Under the pieces are notes generated by a model. The model made no database searches. It was not told the DNA's origin and saw only the letters and a program-made list of their open reading frames with translations. Below, one piece after another: positions 10,501-18,571 of a stretch of DNA of 40,950 bases. Position 1 is the stretch's first letter; every line of letters begins with the position of its first letter. A program made the translations under genes and the position numbers. The DNA comes from Caproiciproducens sp. MSJ-32 (GTDB taxonomy: Bacteria > Bacillota > Clostridia > Clostridiales > Clostridiaceae), in assembly GCF_018918055.1 (NCBI RefSeq), contig NZ_JAHLPS010000116.1, positions 1 to 40,950 on the forward strand. The letters run 5' to 3'.

Positions 10501-10891
10501 CATTAATATTTAGGGCCTTCATGCACTCCTTAATCAAGGTCTTTTGATCTTGGGTATCATATATAGTAAAGTTTTTATTATATCCTAACTTTTCTATTTC
10601 TCTTCTTAAAATTCTTACACAAGTTGAGTGGAAGGTTGATATCCACATATCATCAGCAGTATCACCTATTAAAGCCTTTACCCTGTCTTTCATTTCCTTT
10701 GCTGCCTTATTAGTAAAAGTAATAGCTAAAATTTTATAAGGTAAAATTCCTAAATCCTTTATCATATGAGCTATTCTATAGGTCAAAACTCTAGTTTTAC
10801 CTGAGCCAGCACCAGCTAGTATTAAAACCTGACCTTCAACAGTAGTAGCTCCTTCATACTGCTCCTTATTAAGTAATGATTTTAAATCCAT
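7598..10891 (-). CDS. pcrA: DNA helicase PcrA (UvrD family) interrupted in frame by an intein
   Basis: This is the ATP-driven 3'-5' helicase/translocase of repair and plasmid replication. The frame encodes 1097 residues. Removing a 360-residue intein leaves 737, the normal PcrA length. Host motifs: Walker A AGAGSGKT (about residue 27), Ia TFTNKAAKEMKDR, II VDEYQDTN, III VGDDDQ / CIYQWRGAD split by the intein, IV LEQNYRS, V TVHSAKGLEFPVVF, VI CYVGITRAKEQL. The C-terminal RNA-polymerase-binding Tudor-like tail is present (FTLGRKVRHSKFGVGTIVSS). The start is ATG 10891 rather than GTG 10894, because AGGAGG ends 7 nt before the ATG. Splicing is required to restore motif III, so the helicase depends on intein activity. 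The next gene is ligA. Confidence 0.96.
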   Translation of the reverse strand: MDLKSLLNKEQYEGATTVEGQVLILAGAGSGKTRVLTYRIAHMIKDLGILPYKILAITFTNKAAKEMKDRVKALIGDTADDMWISTFHSTCVRILRREIEKLGYNKNFTIYDTQDQKTLIKECMKALNINDKDLTDREILSKIGTAKDNMISPNAFMRENENDFKGKKIAQVYEMYQKKLKENNALDFDDLIFKTVELFKKDKETLEFYQRKFQYIMVDEYQDTNRIQYELVRLLADKYKNICVVGDDDQCLIEGTLVETENGKVKIEDLQGNEKVNVAAGNGWTNFMPIKDISKREYNGEVIKVTTESGKVIIGTPNHITFARLMVLDDKYYVYLMYKNGFGYRIGQTSSIKSRKGTSASGLTVRLNGEQADKMWILKVCDSKSEATYYEEYFSVKYGIPKLVFNSRGRHLTLTQEQINKLFNEIDTYSAADKLMEDEYLYNNYPHHLSSAVIRGKTVRKYINVSFFGGIKSQEIGLFSHRIGLNSSGDESKEKLINEGFNVRNGKRSTFRVETERALYDDAEEFARSIAKLEEDYEIVRKAKLTENNTFKFMPLGSLREGISLAVFDGEKIVEDKIVSVERENYYGYVYDLNIDYARNYIANDIVVHNCIYQWRGADIRNILDFEKDYPDAKVIKLEQNYRSKGNILKAANEVIVNNANRKSKLLRTEQEEGSKIKIYRAFSDNDEGDFVASQIKKIKEEENKRYSDFAILYRTNAQSRIFEESLRRKTIPYKIVGGTKFYDRKEIKDLLSYLKVLVNPNDSISLRRIINVPKRGIGDATVNKVLDFAEEFDISLWDALTTVRTIPTLTARNCSGIEKFVELMENFMDLSEVIPVSNLIETILKDTGYLTELEKSGEIEDKSRIENLKELVSDAVDFERRSEDKSLSAYLEEVSLVQDTDKLDEEEDSVVLMTVHSAKGLEFPVVFMVGMENGIFPGVASFNSEAEMEESRRLCYVGITRAKEQLFMTSAEVRKQFGRTVAYAQSDFINEIAPSLKEYVSGNPENKEKRPVMFARERYNNPHGLISNNENSTKQENKTVDNAGEFTLGRKVRHSKFGVGTIVSSVNVGDDKKLTIAFDKQGIKTLMLSFAKLELV
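9062..10141 (-). mobile_element. PcrA intein with GIY-YIG-like homing endonuclease module
   Basis: A 360-residue protein-splicing element. Block A starts with nucleophile Cys1 (CLIEGTLVETENG). Block B is TPNH at intein residues 66-69. The C-terminal block is VYDLNIDYARNYIAN followed by DIVVHN, ending in the usual His-Asn, with Cys as the +1 extein residue. Between them, residues 81-155 (9677-9901) read like a GIY-YIG nuclease: YVYLM (83-87), YRIG (94-97), a candidate catalytic Arg116 in GLTVRLNGE, and a candidate Glu141/142 in YYEEYFSVKYG. No LAGLIDADG motif was seen. The position preceding Asn in block F is Arg, not the commoner His. The insertion site is helicase motif III. The frame is fully open, so splicing is probably active. 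Confidence 0.9.
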
Positions 10892-10894
10892 CAC

Positions 10895-11250
10895 CCAGCC
10901 TCCTTTCGTATTATTAACATATTATATCATAATTCATTTATATATTTATTAATTTATATTATCTACTCATTTACATCTTCTTTTCTAAAATCCTAGGTCT
11001 TTTCAATAATTTTATTCTTATAATCAAGCTTAATGATTTATATCCTTCATTTATCAAATATTTTGAAGGAAATCTATCACACTTTCCATCCTCTTCTGTA
11101 AATTATGTTTATTTGTCCATTATTATTTAATTTTTAACAATTTTTTGATTTTTATTTCTAAACTTTTACATTTATAAAAATTTTATTTTAAATATATATA
11201 AATAAAATAAACATTTAACTAATGTAAACATTTAACCCCTGATTTTAGGC
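10895..11250. other. AT-rich intergenic region upstream of pcrA
   Basis: About 355 bp with no supported gene. It holds the pcrA ribosome-binding site (AGGAGG, 10899-10904). It also has a small inverted repeat, tccttca / tgaagga, around 11050-11070. I could not pick a convincing pcrA promoter. Confidence 0.4.
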
Positions 11251-11286
11251 AAAGAAAAAACGCAACCCTTGGGGCTAGGTTGCGCA
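11251..11286 (-). terminator. Terminator of the candidate small RNA (and possibly rsuA)
   Basis: The stem CGCAACC (11261-11267) / GGTTGCG (11278-11284) has a 10-nt loop and is followed on the minus strand by TTTTTTC. Confidence 0.85.
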
Positions 11287-11342
11287 TTAGCAATAAGCAA
11301 TAAATAAAAAGGGGGCTATTTATTCCTTTTATTTATCCTTGC
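11251..11342 (-). ncRNA. Candidate small regulatory RNA, about 90 nt
   Basis: A near-consensus sigma-A promoter (11349-11377) is followed on the same strand by about 90 nt with no usable reading frame, and then by a strong terminator (11251-11286). The predicted RNA has a 5' stem, AUAAAUAAAAGG pairing with CCUUUUUAUUUAU, and then the terminator stem CGCAACC / GGUUGCG. This is the layout of a free-standing small RNA. I match it to no known family. The alternative is that it is only the 3' untranslated region of rsuA (ending at 11449) with a chance promoter. Confidence 0.5.
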
Positions 11343-11348
11343 AAAAAT

Positions 11349-11410
11349 ATTATAGGGTATCTTGCATGAAAATGCAAGCAATTTTAAAAAAAATCCTTGC
11401 AAACTTGCAT
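11349..11410 (-). promoter_or_regulatory. Promoter with overlapping CTTGCAT palindrome
   Basis: On the minus strand there is TTGCAT (11372-11377), a 17-bp spacer and TATAAT (11349-11354). The perfect palindrome cttgcat-gaaa-atgcaag (11361-11378) covers the -35 box. A further cttgcat lies at 11404-11410, giving a second 9-bp inverted repeat. This looks like an operator for a dimeric repressor, which is inference. Confidence 0.65.
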
Positions 11411-11448
11411 TTCGTGAATGTTATTCCTTCATTTTTCTTTAATATTCG

Positions 11449-12165
11449 TTAAAATCCTCTCAATCTTTCAATTTCTTCTTCTGTTAATTCCCTATATTCT
11501 CCCTCTTCTAAATCATCATCTAATTTTATACCGCCAAATTCAATTCTTTTTAAATATGTAACCTTTTTATCAACAGCTTCAAACATTCTTTTTACTTGAT
11601 GGAATTTTCCTTCCTGAATGGTAATCTTAACTTCTGATTCTTCATCAGAGGCACTCAATATTTCAAGTATCGCTTCCTTACAAACATATCCGTCATCTAA
11701 AGTAATTCTATCTTTAAATCTTTTTACATCTCTATCTGTAACCCTAGCATTTATCTTAGCATAATAAACCTTATCTACCTTCCATTTTGGTGAAATCAAT
11801 CTATGATTTAATTCCCCATCATTAGTTAAAAATAATAATCCAACAGTATCCTTATCTAATCTCCCAACTGGGAAAGGATTAAAAACTTGATGTTCAATTT
11901 CTAGTAAATCAATAACAGTTTCATCCCTATTATCAAAAGTTGCAGAAACAACACCTGCCGGCTTATTCATCATTAAATATATATATTTTCTGTAATAAAC
12001 TTCTTCACCATTTATACTTATTTTATCTTTCTCCGGATCAACCTGCATTCCACTGTCTTTAACTATTTCTCCATTTACTTCAACAAAGCCCTTTCTGACT
12101 ACCTGTTTTATTTCTTTTCTCGTCCCATATCCTAAGTTTGATAGTATCTTATCTAAACGTTCCAT
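11449..12165 (-). CDS. rsuA: RsuA-family rRNA pseudouridine synthase
   Basis: This enzyme isomerises a specific uridine to pseudouridine in ribosomal RNA. 238 residues. An N-terminal S4 RNA-binding domain (MERLDKILSNLGYGTRKEIK, through about residue 60) precedes the catalytic domain. Signatures are MMNKPAGVVSATFD, the catalytic-aspartate motif PVGRLDKDTVGLLFLTNDG, and EGKFHQVKRMFEA. Length and motif spacing fit RsuA/RluB/RluE. The exact target uridine cannot be deduced, and the symbol is given at family level. The start has a modest GCAGGTG ribosome-binding site. It is followed by the candidate small RNA. Confidence 0.88.
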   Translation of the reverse strand: MERLDKILSNLGYGTRKEIKQVVRKGFVEVNGEIVKDSGMQVDPEKDKISINGEEVYYRKYIYLMMNKPAGVVSATFDNRDETVIDLLEIEHQVFNPFPVGRLDKDTVGLLFLTNDGELNHRLISPKWKVDKVYYAKINARVTDRDVKRFKDRITLDDGYVCKEAILEILSASDEESEVKITIQEGKFHQVKRMFEAVDKKVTYLKRIEFGGIKLDDDLEEGEYRELTEEEIERLRGF

Positions 12166-12296
12166 CTATTTGCACCTGCTTTCTAATTATATTCATCTTA
12201 ACCTAATTCATTTTAACACAAGGAAAGCTTATTTCAAATAAACAGTTTGGAGCAAAACAGTGTGGAGTTGGGGATAACTTGGACAAGCACCCCATT

Positions 12297-12331
12297 ACTA
12301 ACAACTCCTAACTACTAACTTCTAACTGTTC
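12297..12331. repeat. ACTNCTA heptamer tandem repeat overlapping a stop codon
   Basis: Five 7-nt units, ACTAACA-ACTCCTA-ACTACTA-ACTTCTA-ACTGTTC, are found here. The third class of heptamer array in the window, it supplies the TAG stop (12322-12324) and last codons of the lytic transglycosylase gene. Confidence 0.65.
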
Positions 12332-13068
12332 TTATATTGATTATAATAAGCTAATACCTTTGGTACATAATTCTGTGTTTCTTGAGGCATTTTATATAAG
12401 TCCCCTGAACTTTTTACTCCTCTTCTTTCCATTGTTCCAGGGCCACCATTATAAGCCATTAATGCCATTTCTAAATTTCCATTATACATATTTAAATAAC
12501 TTTTTATATGTCTAACTCCAGCCTCAATATTTTGTTCTATATCATAAGGATTTGTCACCCCATAAGCTTCCGAATTAAAATCCATAAGCTGCATAAGTCC
12601 CTTAGCCCCTGCATGGGAAGTCGCATTTGGATTAAAATTTGATTCTTGCTTAATAATTGCAAGAATTAAATTTCTATCTACCCCATACTTTGAAGCATAC
12701 TTATCAACAGCTTTAAAAATTGTGTCCATATTATAAGATCCTTCACTTATATAGCTTACATCACTTAAAGGACTTTCTTTATTTATATCTATTGAACTTG
12801 TTATCTTATTTATATCATCTAAATATAATTCTCCTGTAACTATAGGAGCTTGTCTATATCTTAATGGAATATCTTCTAATTTTTGTCCAGAAGATACTGG
12901 AGTATAAGTTTGCTCACTTTCAGCTTCAGTCAACATATCTTTATAACTGTCGCTATTTATAAGAGATTCATAAACTAATTCAAATTCATATCCATCTCCT
13001 AGAGCTTCCTTTAATACCTTATTAGTCATTACACTTCCTAGGTATTTTTCAACACTTTGAATTTTCAC
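12322..13068 (-). CDS. Lytic transglycosylase (SLT domain)
   Basis: Predicted to cleave the glycan strand of peptidoglycan. 248 residues from GTG 13068. This start is chosen because GGAGGG lies 6 nt upstream, while the longer TTG frame overlaps that site. The C-terminal SLT domain (about residues 115-245) shows the catalytic glutamate in IIKQESNFNPNATSHAGAKG, then LMQLM and MALMAYNGGPGTMERRG. The first 110 residues are unrecognised and acidic. There is no signal peptide or membrane helix, which is unusual for a wall enzyme, so export by another route or release on lysis is possible. It is directly downstream of the triple-tyrosine repeat protein. Confidence 0.88.
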   Translation of the reverse strand: MKIQSVEKYLGSVMTNKVLKEALGDGYEFELVYESLINSDSYKDMLTEAESEQTYTPVSSGQKLEDIPLRYRQAPIVTGELYLDDINKITSSIDINKESPLSDVSYISEGSYNMDTIFKAVDKYASKYGVDRNLILAIIKQESNFNPNATSHAGAKGLMQLMDFNSEAYGVTNPYDIEQNIEAGVRHIKSYLNMYNGNLEMALMAYNGGPGTMERRGVKSSGDLYKMPQETQNYVPKVLAYYNQYKNS

Positions 13069-13123
13069 CTTATGCCCTCCCAAAAAACTCTATTTTTATT
13101 ATTATCGGAGATTTTTTTATAAC

Positions 13124-15181
13124 TTAAGGCATAACTTCAAATTCTAAGCTAGTATAATCTTCATAGTTTACCTTTTTATAATAGCTTTTGCTTAAAACTA
13201 GAATTCTATATTTTCCAACTGTAAATGGCAGGAAGGTATAATAACTTTTTTTACTATAACTTTGAACTCTAACCCAGGTTCCCCTTTCCATAATATAAAA
13301 CTCATAGCAGACATCTTTACCGCCTTCACTTGTAACTTCAAAGGTAATTTCCTTATTAACCTTAATTTCTTTTTCCTTTATATTAATTTTAGTATTTGTA
13401 ACTGGAATTGCATCATGGACATAAACTGATACTTCCTTCTTTACATCATAGTCCTCAGTACATAATATATTTTTAGCATAAATTTCAAAGGTATATTTGC
13501 CTAAAGTCTTTGGTTTTAATCTAAATCTTTTATTTTCAATAAATCCAGTATCTTCTATCTCATGACCATTAATCTTAGTAACATATCTTACAAAAACATT
13601 TTTCGTATTTTGAACAATTGTCTCAATATCTATTATATCTCCTACTAAATATATATCCTTTTGAGATAAAAGAACATAATCTATTTCTGCAACTTGATAA
13701 TCCCTTACTTTAAAGTAAAGAAAATTATGAACATCAAACTCCTTATCTGAATATTTATCTAGAACCCTTACTTCAAGCTCGTATTCTCCACTTTCCTCTG
13801 GAGTAAAATTTATCCAATTAGTTAAACCATAATCAGTTCTTTCCTTTTCAACTCCATCTTTATAAACTATAAAAGCATATTTAAGTTCTGTTCCTCCTTC
13901 TGCTTTTATTTTAATATTTATCGGTTCATTTTTTACATAACCACCGAACTTACTTGTAATAATATCAACTATTCTTACTGGCTTTTCTGCCTTTTTCTCA
14001 ATTTTAAAGGATATTTCCTTAATATCTTCATAATCCTTTTCTCCATTATCCTCAAAAGATATATCCTTTACTTTTAAAATTATCTTATATTCTCCTTCAG
14101 CCTTTGGCTCCCAAGTAAATAACTTAGACCTTATAAATCCTGTATCTTCAGCTACTGGACCTTCAACTATATATCTATATAAAACTTCTCTCCCTCCACA
14201 AACGGAAGCCCTAAAATCTATTTTAGTTCCAACTACTTGAGGCTCATTTAAATCTGAACTAAACTTTCTTATTCTTATTTCATTATAAGGCTTTACCTTA
14301 TACAAAATATAAGCCCTGTCATCAAACCTTTTATTAGAGAACAGATCCTTCACATAGCATAAAAGCTTGTATTCTCCCTTTATACTCTCAGTAAAAGTAA
14401 TTATATTATTAGTAGAATAATCTTGAATGCAGGCAGCCCTTCCCTTGCTGTCTATTTTTATAAATTTATATAATATTGTTCTTGTTTTATCACAATTTAC
14501 CCCAACTTTAAAAATAAGTTCTTCGCCTACTAGGATGTTTTCCGATAAACATTCAAAGCTTTCAATTTCAATCTTTGGCTGATTTAAAACCTTAAAGTTT
14601 AACCTTTCAAAATCTTCTACATTTTCTTCAGAAGCCAGCCTTTTGCATTCAATTAATATTTCTACTGTTCCATTTTCTATGGTTGTATAAGTTAACTTAT
14701 TATCTGTACTGTAGTCCTTAATAGTCTCCCAATCATAAGCACCCATTTTTAAAAATCTATATAGAAGTTCTTCTCCTTCTTTACCTATAACTTCTATATT
14801 AATTTTTTCTCCTAATACTAAGGTATCTTTTTCTGTAATTACTTTTCTTATTAACTTATCTTTATTTTCCTTAATGCTGGAAAGTTCCTCCTTAGAAGTC
14901 TTTATCTTATATCGTGCCTTAGCATTTTTTAATGTATTTGATTTTTTATCCTTAGTTTGAACCATTATCATATATTCGCCTGGTTTCATAGGCTTCCATT
15001 CACATTCATTTTTAGAAGAAAAATCTTGAATAGGCTTCCAGACCAAATTTCCCTCTCCAGGGGTGCCCTCTAAAAATTTATATTCTAAAGCTTCTTTATT
15101 ATCGGTTATTGCTTTAATTTTTATTTTTTCATCAATTAATGATGGACTTTCTTTATCAAAGCTTATTAATAATTCACTCAT
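13124..15181 (-). CDS. Seven-repeat triple-tyrosine (Y_Y_Y-like) protein
   Basis: 685 residues made entirely of seven beta-sandwich repeats of about 95-98 residues. Each repeat has a pattern like LxYKFL...IQDYSxxN...TFTPxxxGEYxIxVxxKD. Examples are YKFLEG and GEYMIMVQTKDKKS in repeat 1, YRFLKM and YSTDNK in repeat 2, and YEFYIMERGTW and YSKKSYY in repeat 7. This matches the triple-tyrosine-motif modules found in clostridial wall-associated proteins and sensor kinases. No signal peptide, anchor or catalytic domain is seen. The next gene encodes a lytic transglycosylase, 55 bp away, so the two may act together as a binding partner and an enzyme (inference). Confidence 0.8.
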   Translation of the reverse strand: MSELLISFDKESPSLIDEKIKIKAITDNKEALEYKFLEGTPGEGNLVWKPIQDFSSKNECEWKPMKPGEYMIMVQTKDKKSNTLKNAKARYKIKTSKEELSSIKENKDKLIRKVITEKDTLVLGEKINIEVIGKEGEELLYRFLKMGAYDWETIKDYSTDNKLTYTTIENGTVEILIECKRLASEENVEDFERLNFKVLNQPKIEIESFECLSENILVGEELIFKVGVNCDKTRTILYKFIKIDSKGRAACIQDYSTNNIITFTESIKGEYKLLCYVKDLFSNKRFDDRAYILYKVKPYNEIRIRKFSSDLNEPQVVGTKIDFRASVCGGREVLYRYIVEGPVAEDTGFIRSKLFTWEPKAEGEYKIILKVKDISFEDNGEKDYEDIKEISFKIEKKAEKPVRIVDIITSKFGGYVKNEPINIKIKAEGGTELKYAFIVYKDGVEKERTDYGLTNWINFTPEESGEYELEVRVLDKYSDKEFDVHNFLYFKVRDYQVAEIDYVLLSQKDIYLVGDIIDIETIVQNTKNVFVRYVTKINGHEIEDTGFIENKRFRLKPKTLGKYTFEIYAKNILCTEDYDVKKEVSVYVHDAIPVTNTKINIKEKEIKVNKEITFEVTSEGGKDVCYEFYIMERGTWVRVQSYSKKSYYTFLPFTVGKYRILVLSKSYYKKVNYEDYTSLEFEVMP

Positions 15182-15269
15182 ACACTCACACCCTATTTAT
15201 CTCATTTTTACCATAATTATATTATACAGTTCACATAATAAATATTTAATAGAAATTTGTCATTGAGAT

Positions 15270-15313
15270 AAAAAAAAAGAGATAAACTATTATCTATTTT
15301 TCTACAGTTTATC
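15270..15313 (-). terminator. Terminator overlapping the DUF188 stop codon
   Basis: The arms GATAAACT (15281-15288) and AGTTTATC (15306-15313) are followed on the minus strand by a run of nine T. The promoter-proximal arm includes the last codon and stop of the YaiI-type gene. Confidence 0.8.
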
Positions 15314-15752
15314 CTTTTAAATTACATTCTATTATACTTATTAAATTTTTCTCCAATCGTAAATCATCTTCTTTTGTTCTTTTTTTGGGATTTGAGCTTT
15401 TCCCTCCAGCCCTTCTTATTTTCTGGGAAATATGTCTTTGCTCCAAAAGTAAATCTATGTTTTTTTCTGTATATAAATGTCCCTTTGGACTCAATAAAAA
15501 TGCTCCCTTTCCTAAACATAGGGCTGCCACTCCATAATCTTGACTGATTACTATATCCTTTGACTTACAGGTATTTACAACATACATATCAACACTTTGA
15601 AAGCCGCTGTCCACAACTTTTACTTCGCCATAGTCCAGTTGGATATAATGATTAATATCACAATAGACTATCAAGGGAAGTTTATATTTTTTTGCTACAT
15701 TTTTAATAATGGAGATACCTGGGCAGGCATCTCCATCAACTATAATTCTCAT
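15309..15752 (-). CDS. YaiI/YqxD family (DUF188) protein
   Basis: 147 residues, full length for the DUF188 family, whose fold is PIN-like. The N-terminal [12 protein letters not shown] carries the conserved acidic cluster. Other hallmarks are ADKDIVISQDYG-like VISQDYGVAALCLGKGA and the basic RRAGGKSSNPKKRTKEDD. A nuclease role is often suggested from the fold but not established. Its ATG overlaps the TAA of pgi by one base, so the two genes are translationally coupled. Transcription ends at the adjacent hairpin. Confidence 0.88.
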   Translation of the reverse strand: MRIIVDGDACPGISIIKNVAKKYKLPLIVYCDINHYIQLDYGEVKVVDSGFQSVDMYVVNTCKSKDIVISQDYGVAALCLGKGAFLLSPKGHLYTEKNIDLLLEQRHISQKIRRAGGKSSNPKKRTKEDDLRLEKNLISIIECNLKG

Positions 15753-17104
15753 TATTTTAATTTTGCTTCTAATTCAGCCTTTAAATCTTCAAATCCTGGC
15801 TTTCCAAGTAATGCAAACATATTCTTCTTGTATGCTTCAACACCTGGTTGATCAAATGGGTTAACTCCTAATAAGTATCCGCTTATACCACAAGCTTTTT
15901 CAAAGAAGTAAACCATATATCCAAAGTAGTAAGCACTAATTTCTGGAATATTTAATACCATATTAGGAACTCCGCCATCATTGTGAGCTAATAATGTTCC
16001 TCTGAAAGCTTGCTTATTAACAAAATCTACAGTCTTTCCAGCTAAGAAGTTTAATCCATCTAAGTTACCTTCTACTTCTCCAATAGTTATTTCCTTTTTA
16101 GCTTTTTCTACATTAAGAACTGTTTCAAACATATTTCTCTTTCCATCTTGGATGAATTGTCCAAGAGAGTGTAAATCAGTTGAGAAGTCAACTGCTGCTG
16201 GGAATATACCCTTTTGATCTTTTCCTTCTGATTCACCGTATAATTGCTTCCACCATTCATTGAAGTAATGTAGGTTTGGTTCATAGTTAACTAAAACTTC
16301 TATATCCTTACCCTTATTGTATAGAATATTTCTCATTGCTGCATATTTGTAGCAATCATTGTTTTCAAGATCTGGATCAGCATATGCTTCTCTAGCATCT
16401 CTAGCTCCTTGCATCATTTCATCTATATCAATTCCAGCTGCTGCTATTGGTAATAAACCTACTGCTGTTAAAACTGAGAATCTACCTCCAACATTGTCTG
16501 GAACTACGAAAGTTTCATATCCAACTTCATCAGCTAATGATTTTAAAGCTCCCTTTTCTTTATCAGTAGTTACAAAGATTCTTTCCTTTGAACCTTCTAC
16601 TCCGTATTTCTTTTCTAAATAATCTTTAAATATTCTAAATGCTATTGCAGGTTCTGTAGTAGTACCTGATTTTGAAATAACATTTATGCTAATATCTAAA
16701 CCTTCTATTGCTTCTAAAAGATCAGCTATGTAAGTCGAACTTATATTATTACCAACAAAGAATATTTGTGGGTTCTTTCTCTTGTCCTTGCCAAGTAAAT
16801 TATAGAAATTGCTATTTAACATTTCTATAGCCGCTCTTGCACCTAGATATGATCCACCAATTCCTATAACTATTAATGCATCTGAATTTCCCTTTATCTT
16901 TTCAGCAGCTTTCTTTATTCTAGCAAATTCCTCTTTATCATAGTTTACAGGTAAGTCTATCCATCCTAAAAAGTCATTTCCTGCACCTGTTCCATTATGA
17001 AGAGTTTCATGAGCTCCCTTTACCATTGCCGCCATTTTTTCTAGTTCTGTAACTTTTGCGTATGGTTCCACTTTAGATAAGTCTAATCTTAAACCTTTTT
17101 TCAT
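15752..17104 (-). CDS. pgi: Glucose-6-phosphate isomerase
   Basis: Interconverts glucose-6-phosphate and fructose-6-phosphate in the cytoplasm. 450 residues from ATG 17104, the typical length of the short clostridial/bacillary form. The start is chosen because GGAGGT abuts the earlier ATG (17110) but is 6 nt from this one. Family signatures are [47 protein letters not shown], and the C-terminal [25 protein letters not shown]-like box at 17155-17160 lies upstream, but its -35 box is poor. It follows the sorbitol operon, whose product fructose-6-phosphate it handles, but the intervening 154 bp suggest separate transcription. Confidence 0.96.
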   Translation of the reverse strand: MKKGLRLDLSKVEPYAKVTELEKMAAMVKGAHETLHNGTGAGNDFLGWIDLPVNYDKEEFARIKKAAEKIKGNSDALIVIGIGGSYLGARAAIEMLNSNFYNLLGKDKRKNPQIFFVGNNISSTYIADLLEAIEGLDISINVISKSGTTTEPAIAFRIFKDYLEKKYGVEGSKERIFVTTDKEKGALKSLADEVGYETFVVPDNVGGRFSVLTAVGLLPIAAAGIDIDEMMQGARDAREAYADPDLENNDCYKYAAMRNILYNKGKDIEVLVNYEPNLHYFNEWWKQLYGESEGKDQKGIFPAAVDFSTDLHSLGQFIQDGKRNMFETVLNVEKAKKEITIGEVEGNLDGLNFLAGKTVDFVNKQAFRGTLLAHNDGGVPNMVLNIPEISAYYFGYMVYFFEKACGISGYLLGVNPFDQPGVEAYKKNMFALLGKPGFEDLKAELEAKLK

Positions 17105-17264
17105 CTTCATACCTCCGGCATTATTTGAATTTATATTTGATATTGTTCGTTTATATTATAACATACTGAATAAAACTTTCGCATACAAATTCAGCAATAA
17201 TTGCATTTTTAGTTATCATCACAATATAGCTTCCCCATAATTTCCCCTTAAAATTCTTAAAATT

Positions 17265-18080
17265 TTATCCTCTAGTTTTTCCGCCAGCTATGTTATATGT
17301 TACTCCATGAATATAGCTTGCCCTATTACTTGCCAAATAACATACTAGATCTGCTACTTCAGTAAGTTTTCCTGCTCTGCCTAATGGTGTTACAGAAGTT
17401 TTGTTATATCCCGCTCTTAAATCATCTACAGTTATTCCTCTAGTATAAGCTAAAGCAGTTTCATATTCATCCGTTCTAAGACCAGTTGCCTCTAATATTC
17501 CTGGTGCAACCCCCACCACTCTTATTCCCAATTTTCCTAACTCCTTTGCCCAAGATCTGGTTAATGAATTTACAGCATTCTTGCTAGCTGCATAAACACT
17601 TTGGCCTTCTGAACCTTCAAGACCACATTCAGAGGACATATTTACTATAACTCCTTTTCCTTGTTTAATCATTTCCCTTGCAGCTGCTTGGGCACAGTTG
17701 AATACTCCCTTTACATTTACATTCATGACCTTATCCCAAACTTCTTCATCTAACTCATACTTTCCGTGTTCTTCTTTAGGATCTACTAATAATCTAGGAA
17801 TATTAATTCCTGCATTATTTACAATAATATCTATAGTTCCAAAAACTTCTTTTGTCTTTGATATCATTGCATTTACGCTTTTTCTATCCACAACATTTGT
17901 AATAATGTATTCAACTTTTCCATTTTCTTCATTAAATTTAGGCATATTAGGATTCATATCACAAACAACTACATTTGAACCATGATTTAAAAATTCCTGT
18001 GCAACTGCTTTTCCTATTCCAGATGCTCCCCCAGTTACTATTACAGTTTTTCCTTCTAATTCTAACCATGTTTTTCCCAT
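17265..18080 (-). CDS. srlD: Sorbitol-6-phosphate 2-dehydrogenase (SDR family)
   Basis: Oxidises sorbitol-6-phosphate to fructose-6-phosphate with NAD+. 271 residues. The short-chain dehydrogenase fold shows the nucleotide-binding TGGASGIGKAVAQEF (about residues 16-30), NNAGIN, the catalytic serine region VIVNMSSECGLEG, and catalytic YAASKNAV. The C-terminus HGVTYNIAGGKTRG matches clostridial SrlD enzymes. Assignment to sorbitol rests on its place as last gene of a complete glucitol PTS operon. The family alone would allow other sugar-alcohol substrates. The ribosome-binding site is GGAGGG. Confidence 0.9.
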   Translation of the reverse strand: MGKTWLELEGKTVIVTGGASGIGKAVAQEFLNHGSNVVVCDMNPNMPKFNEENGKVEYIITNVVDRKSVNAMISKTKEVFGTIDIIVNNAGINIPRLLVDPKEEHGKYELDEEVWDKVMNVNVKGVFNCAQAAAREMIKQGKGVIVNMSSECGLEGSEGQSVYAASKNAVNSLTRSWAKELGKLGIRVVGVAPGILEATGLRTDEYETALAYTRGITVDDLRAGYNKTSVTPLGRAGKLTEVADLVCYLASNRASYIHGVTYNIAGGKTRG

Positions 18081-18156
18081 TGAAACCCTCCTACTATTAT
18101 TATTCTTTATAATCTTCTTTAAATTTATATAAAGTTCTAATTATTTTCTTATCAAG

Positions 18157-18525
18157 TTATTCTAAAATATAAATTTCACTTCCAGCTTTCAAATTTGGAA
18201 TTTCTTTTTTTTCTACACAAATTGTTCCTGGTAAGGGTGCTTGTGTTGCTCCAGTAAAGGCAAGAGTTATATGTCCCAAACTTTCTAAATTCCTTTCAGC
18301 CACATCTCCAACCGCTGTAATTTTATATGGAATCCCATCTAATAGAAAAGTTTGACCAGTCTTGATATGTTCTTTTACCGGATTAACCTCTATAGAGTAA
18401 CAATAATCTGCTAAGGTATCTGGTGCGTTTTCTCCAAATAGTATTATCATTCCTTCATCTTTAAAAGTTTCTACTAAAGGTCCTAGTGCTTTTATTTTAC
18501 TTTGATATATTGCTTTGTTATTCAT
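18157..18525 (-). CDS. srlB: PTS glucitol/sorbitol EIIA component
   Basis: The cytoplasmic phosphocarrier that passes phosphate from HPr to the EIIB domain. 122 residues, the usual EIIA-Gut length. Recognisable blocks are MIILFGENAPDTLADYC, GQTFLLDGIPYKITAVGDVA, and ESLGHITLAFTGATQAPLPG with a conserved histidine. A clean GGAAGGTG ribosome-binding site precedes the ATG. It is separated from srlE by a broken transaldolase-like gene, which departs from the compact A-E-B order of intact operons. Confidence 0.93.
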   Translation of the reverse strand: MNNKAIYQSKIKALGPLVETFKDEGMIILFGENAPDTLADYCYSIEVNPVKEHIKTGQTFLLDGIPYKITAVGDVAERNLESLGHITLAFTGATQAPLPGTICVEKKEIPNLKAGSEIYILE

Positions 18526-18571
18526 GCTTTCACCTTCCTATACTTTCTGTCAATTAATAATAAATTAAATT

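Noticed and set aside
7598-10891. Possibility that pcrA is a broken gene because of its length
   Set aside because: The extra 360 residues have complete intein splicing blocks, the frame is uninterrupted, and both extein halves join exactly at motif III.
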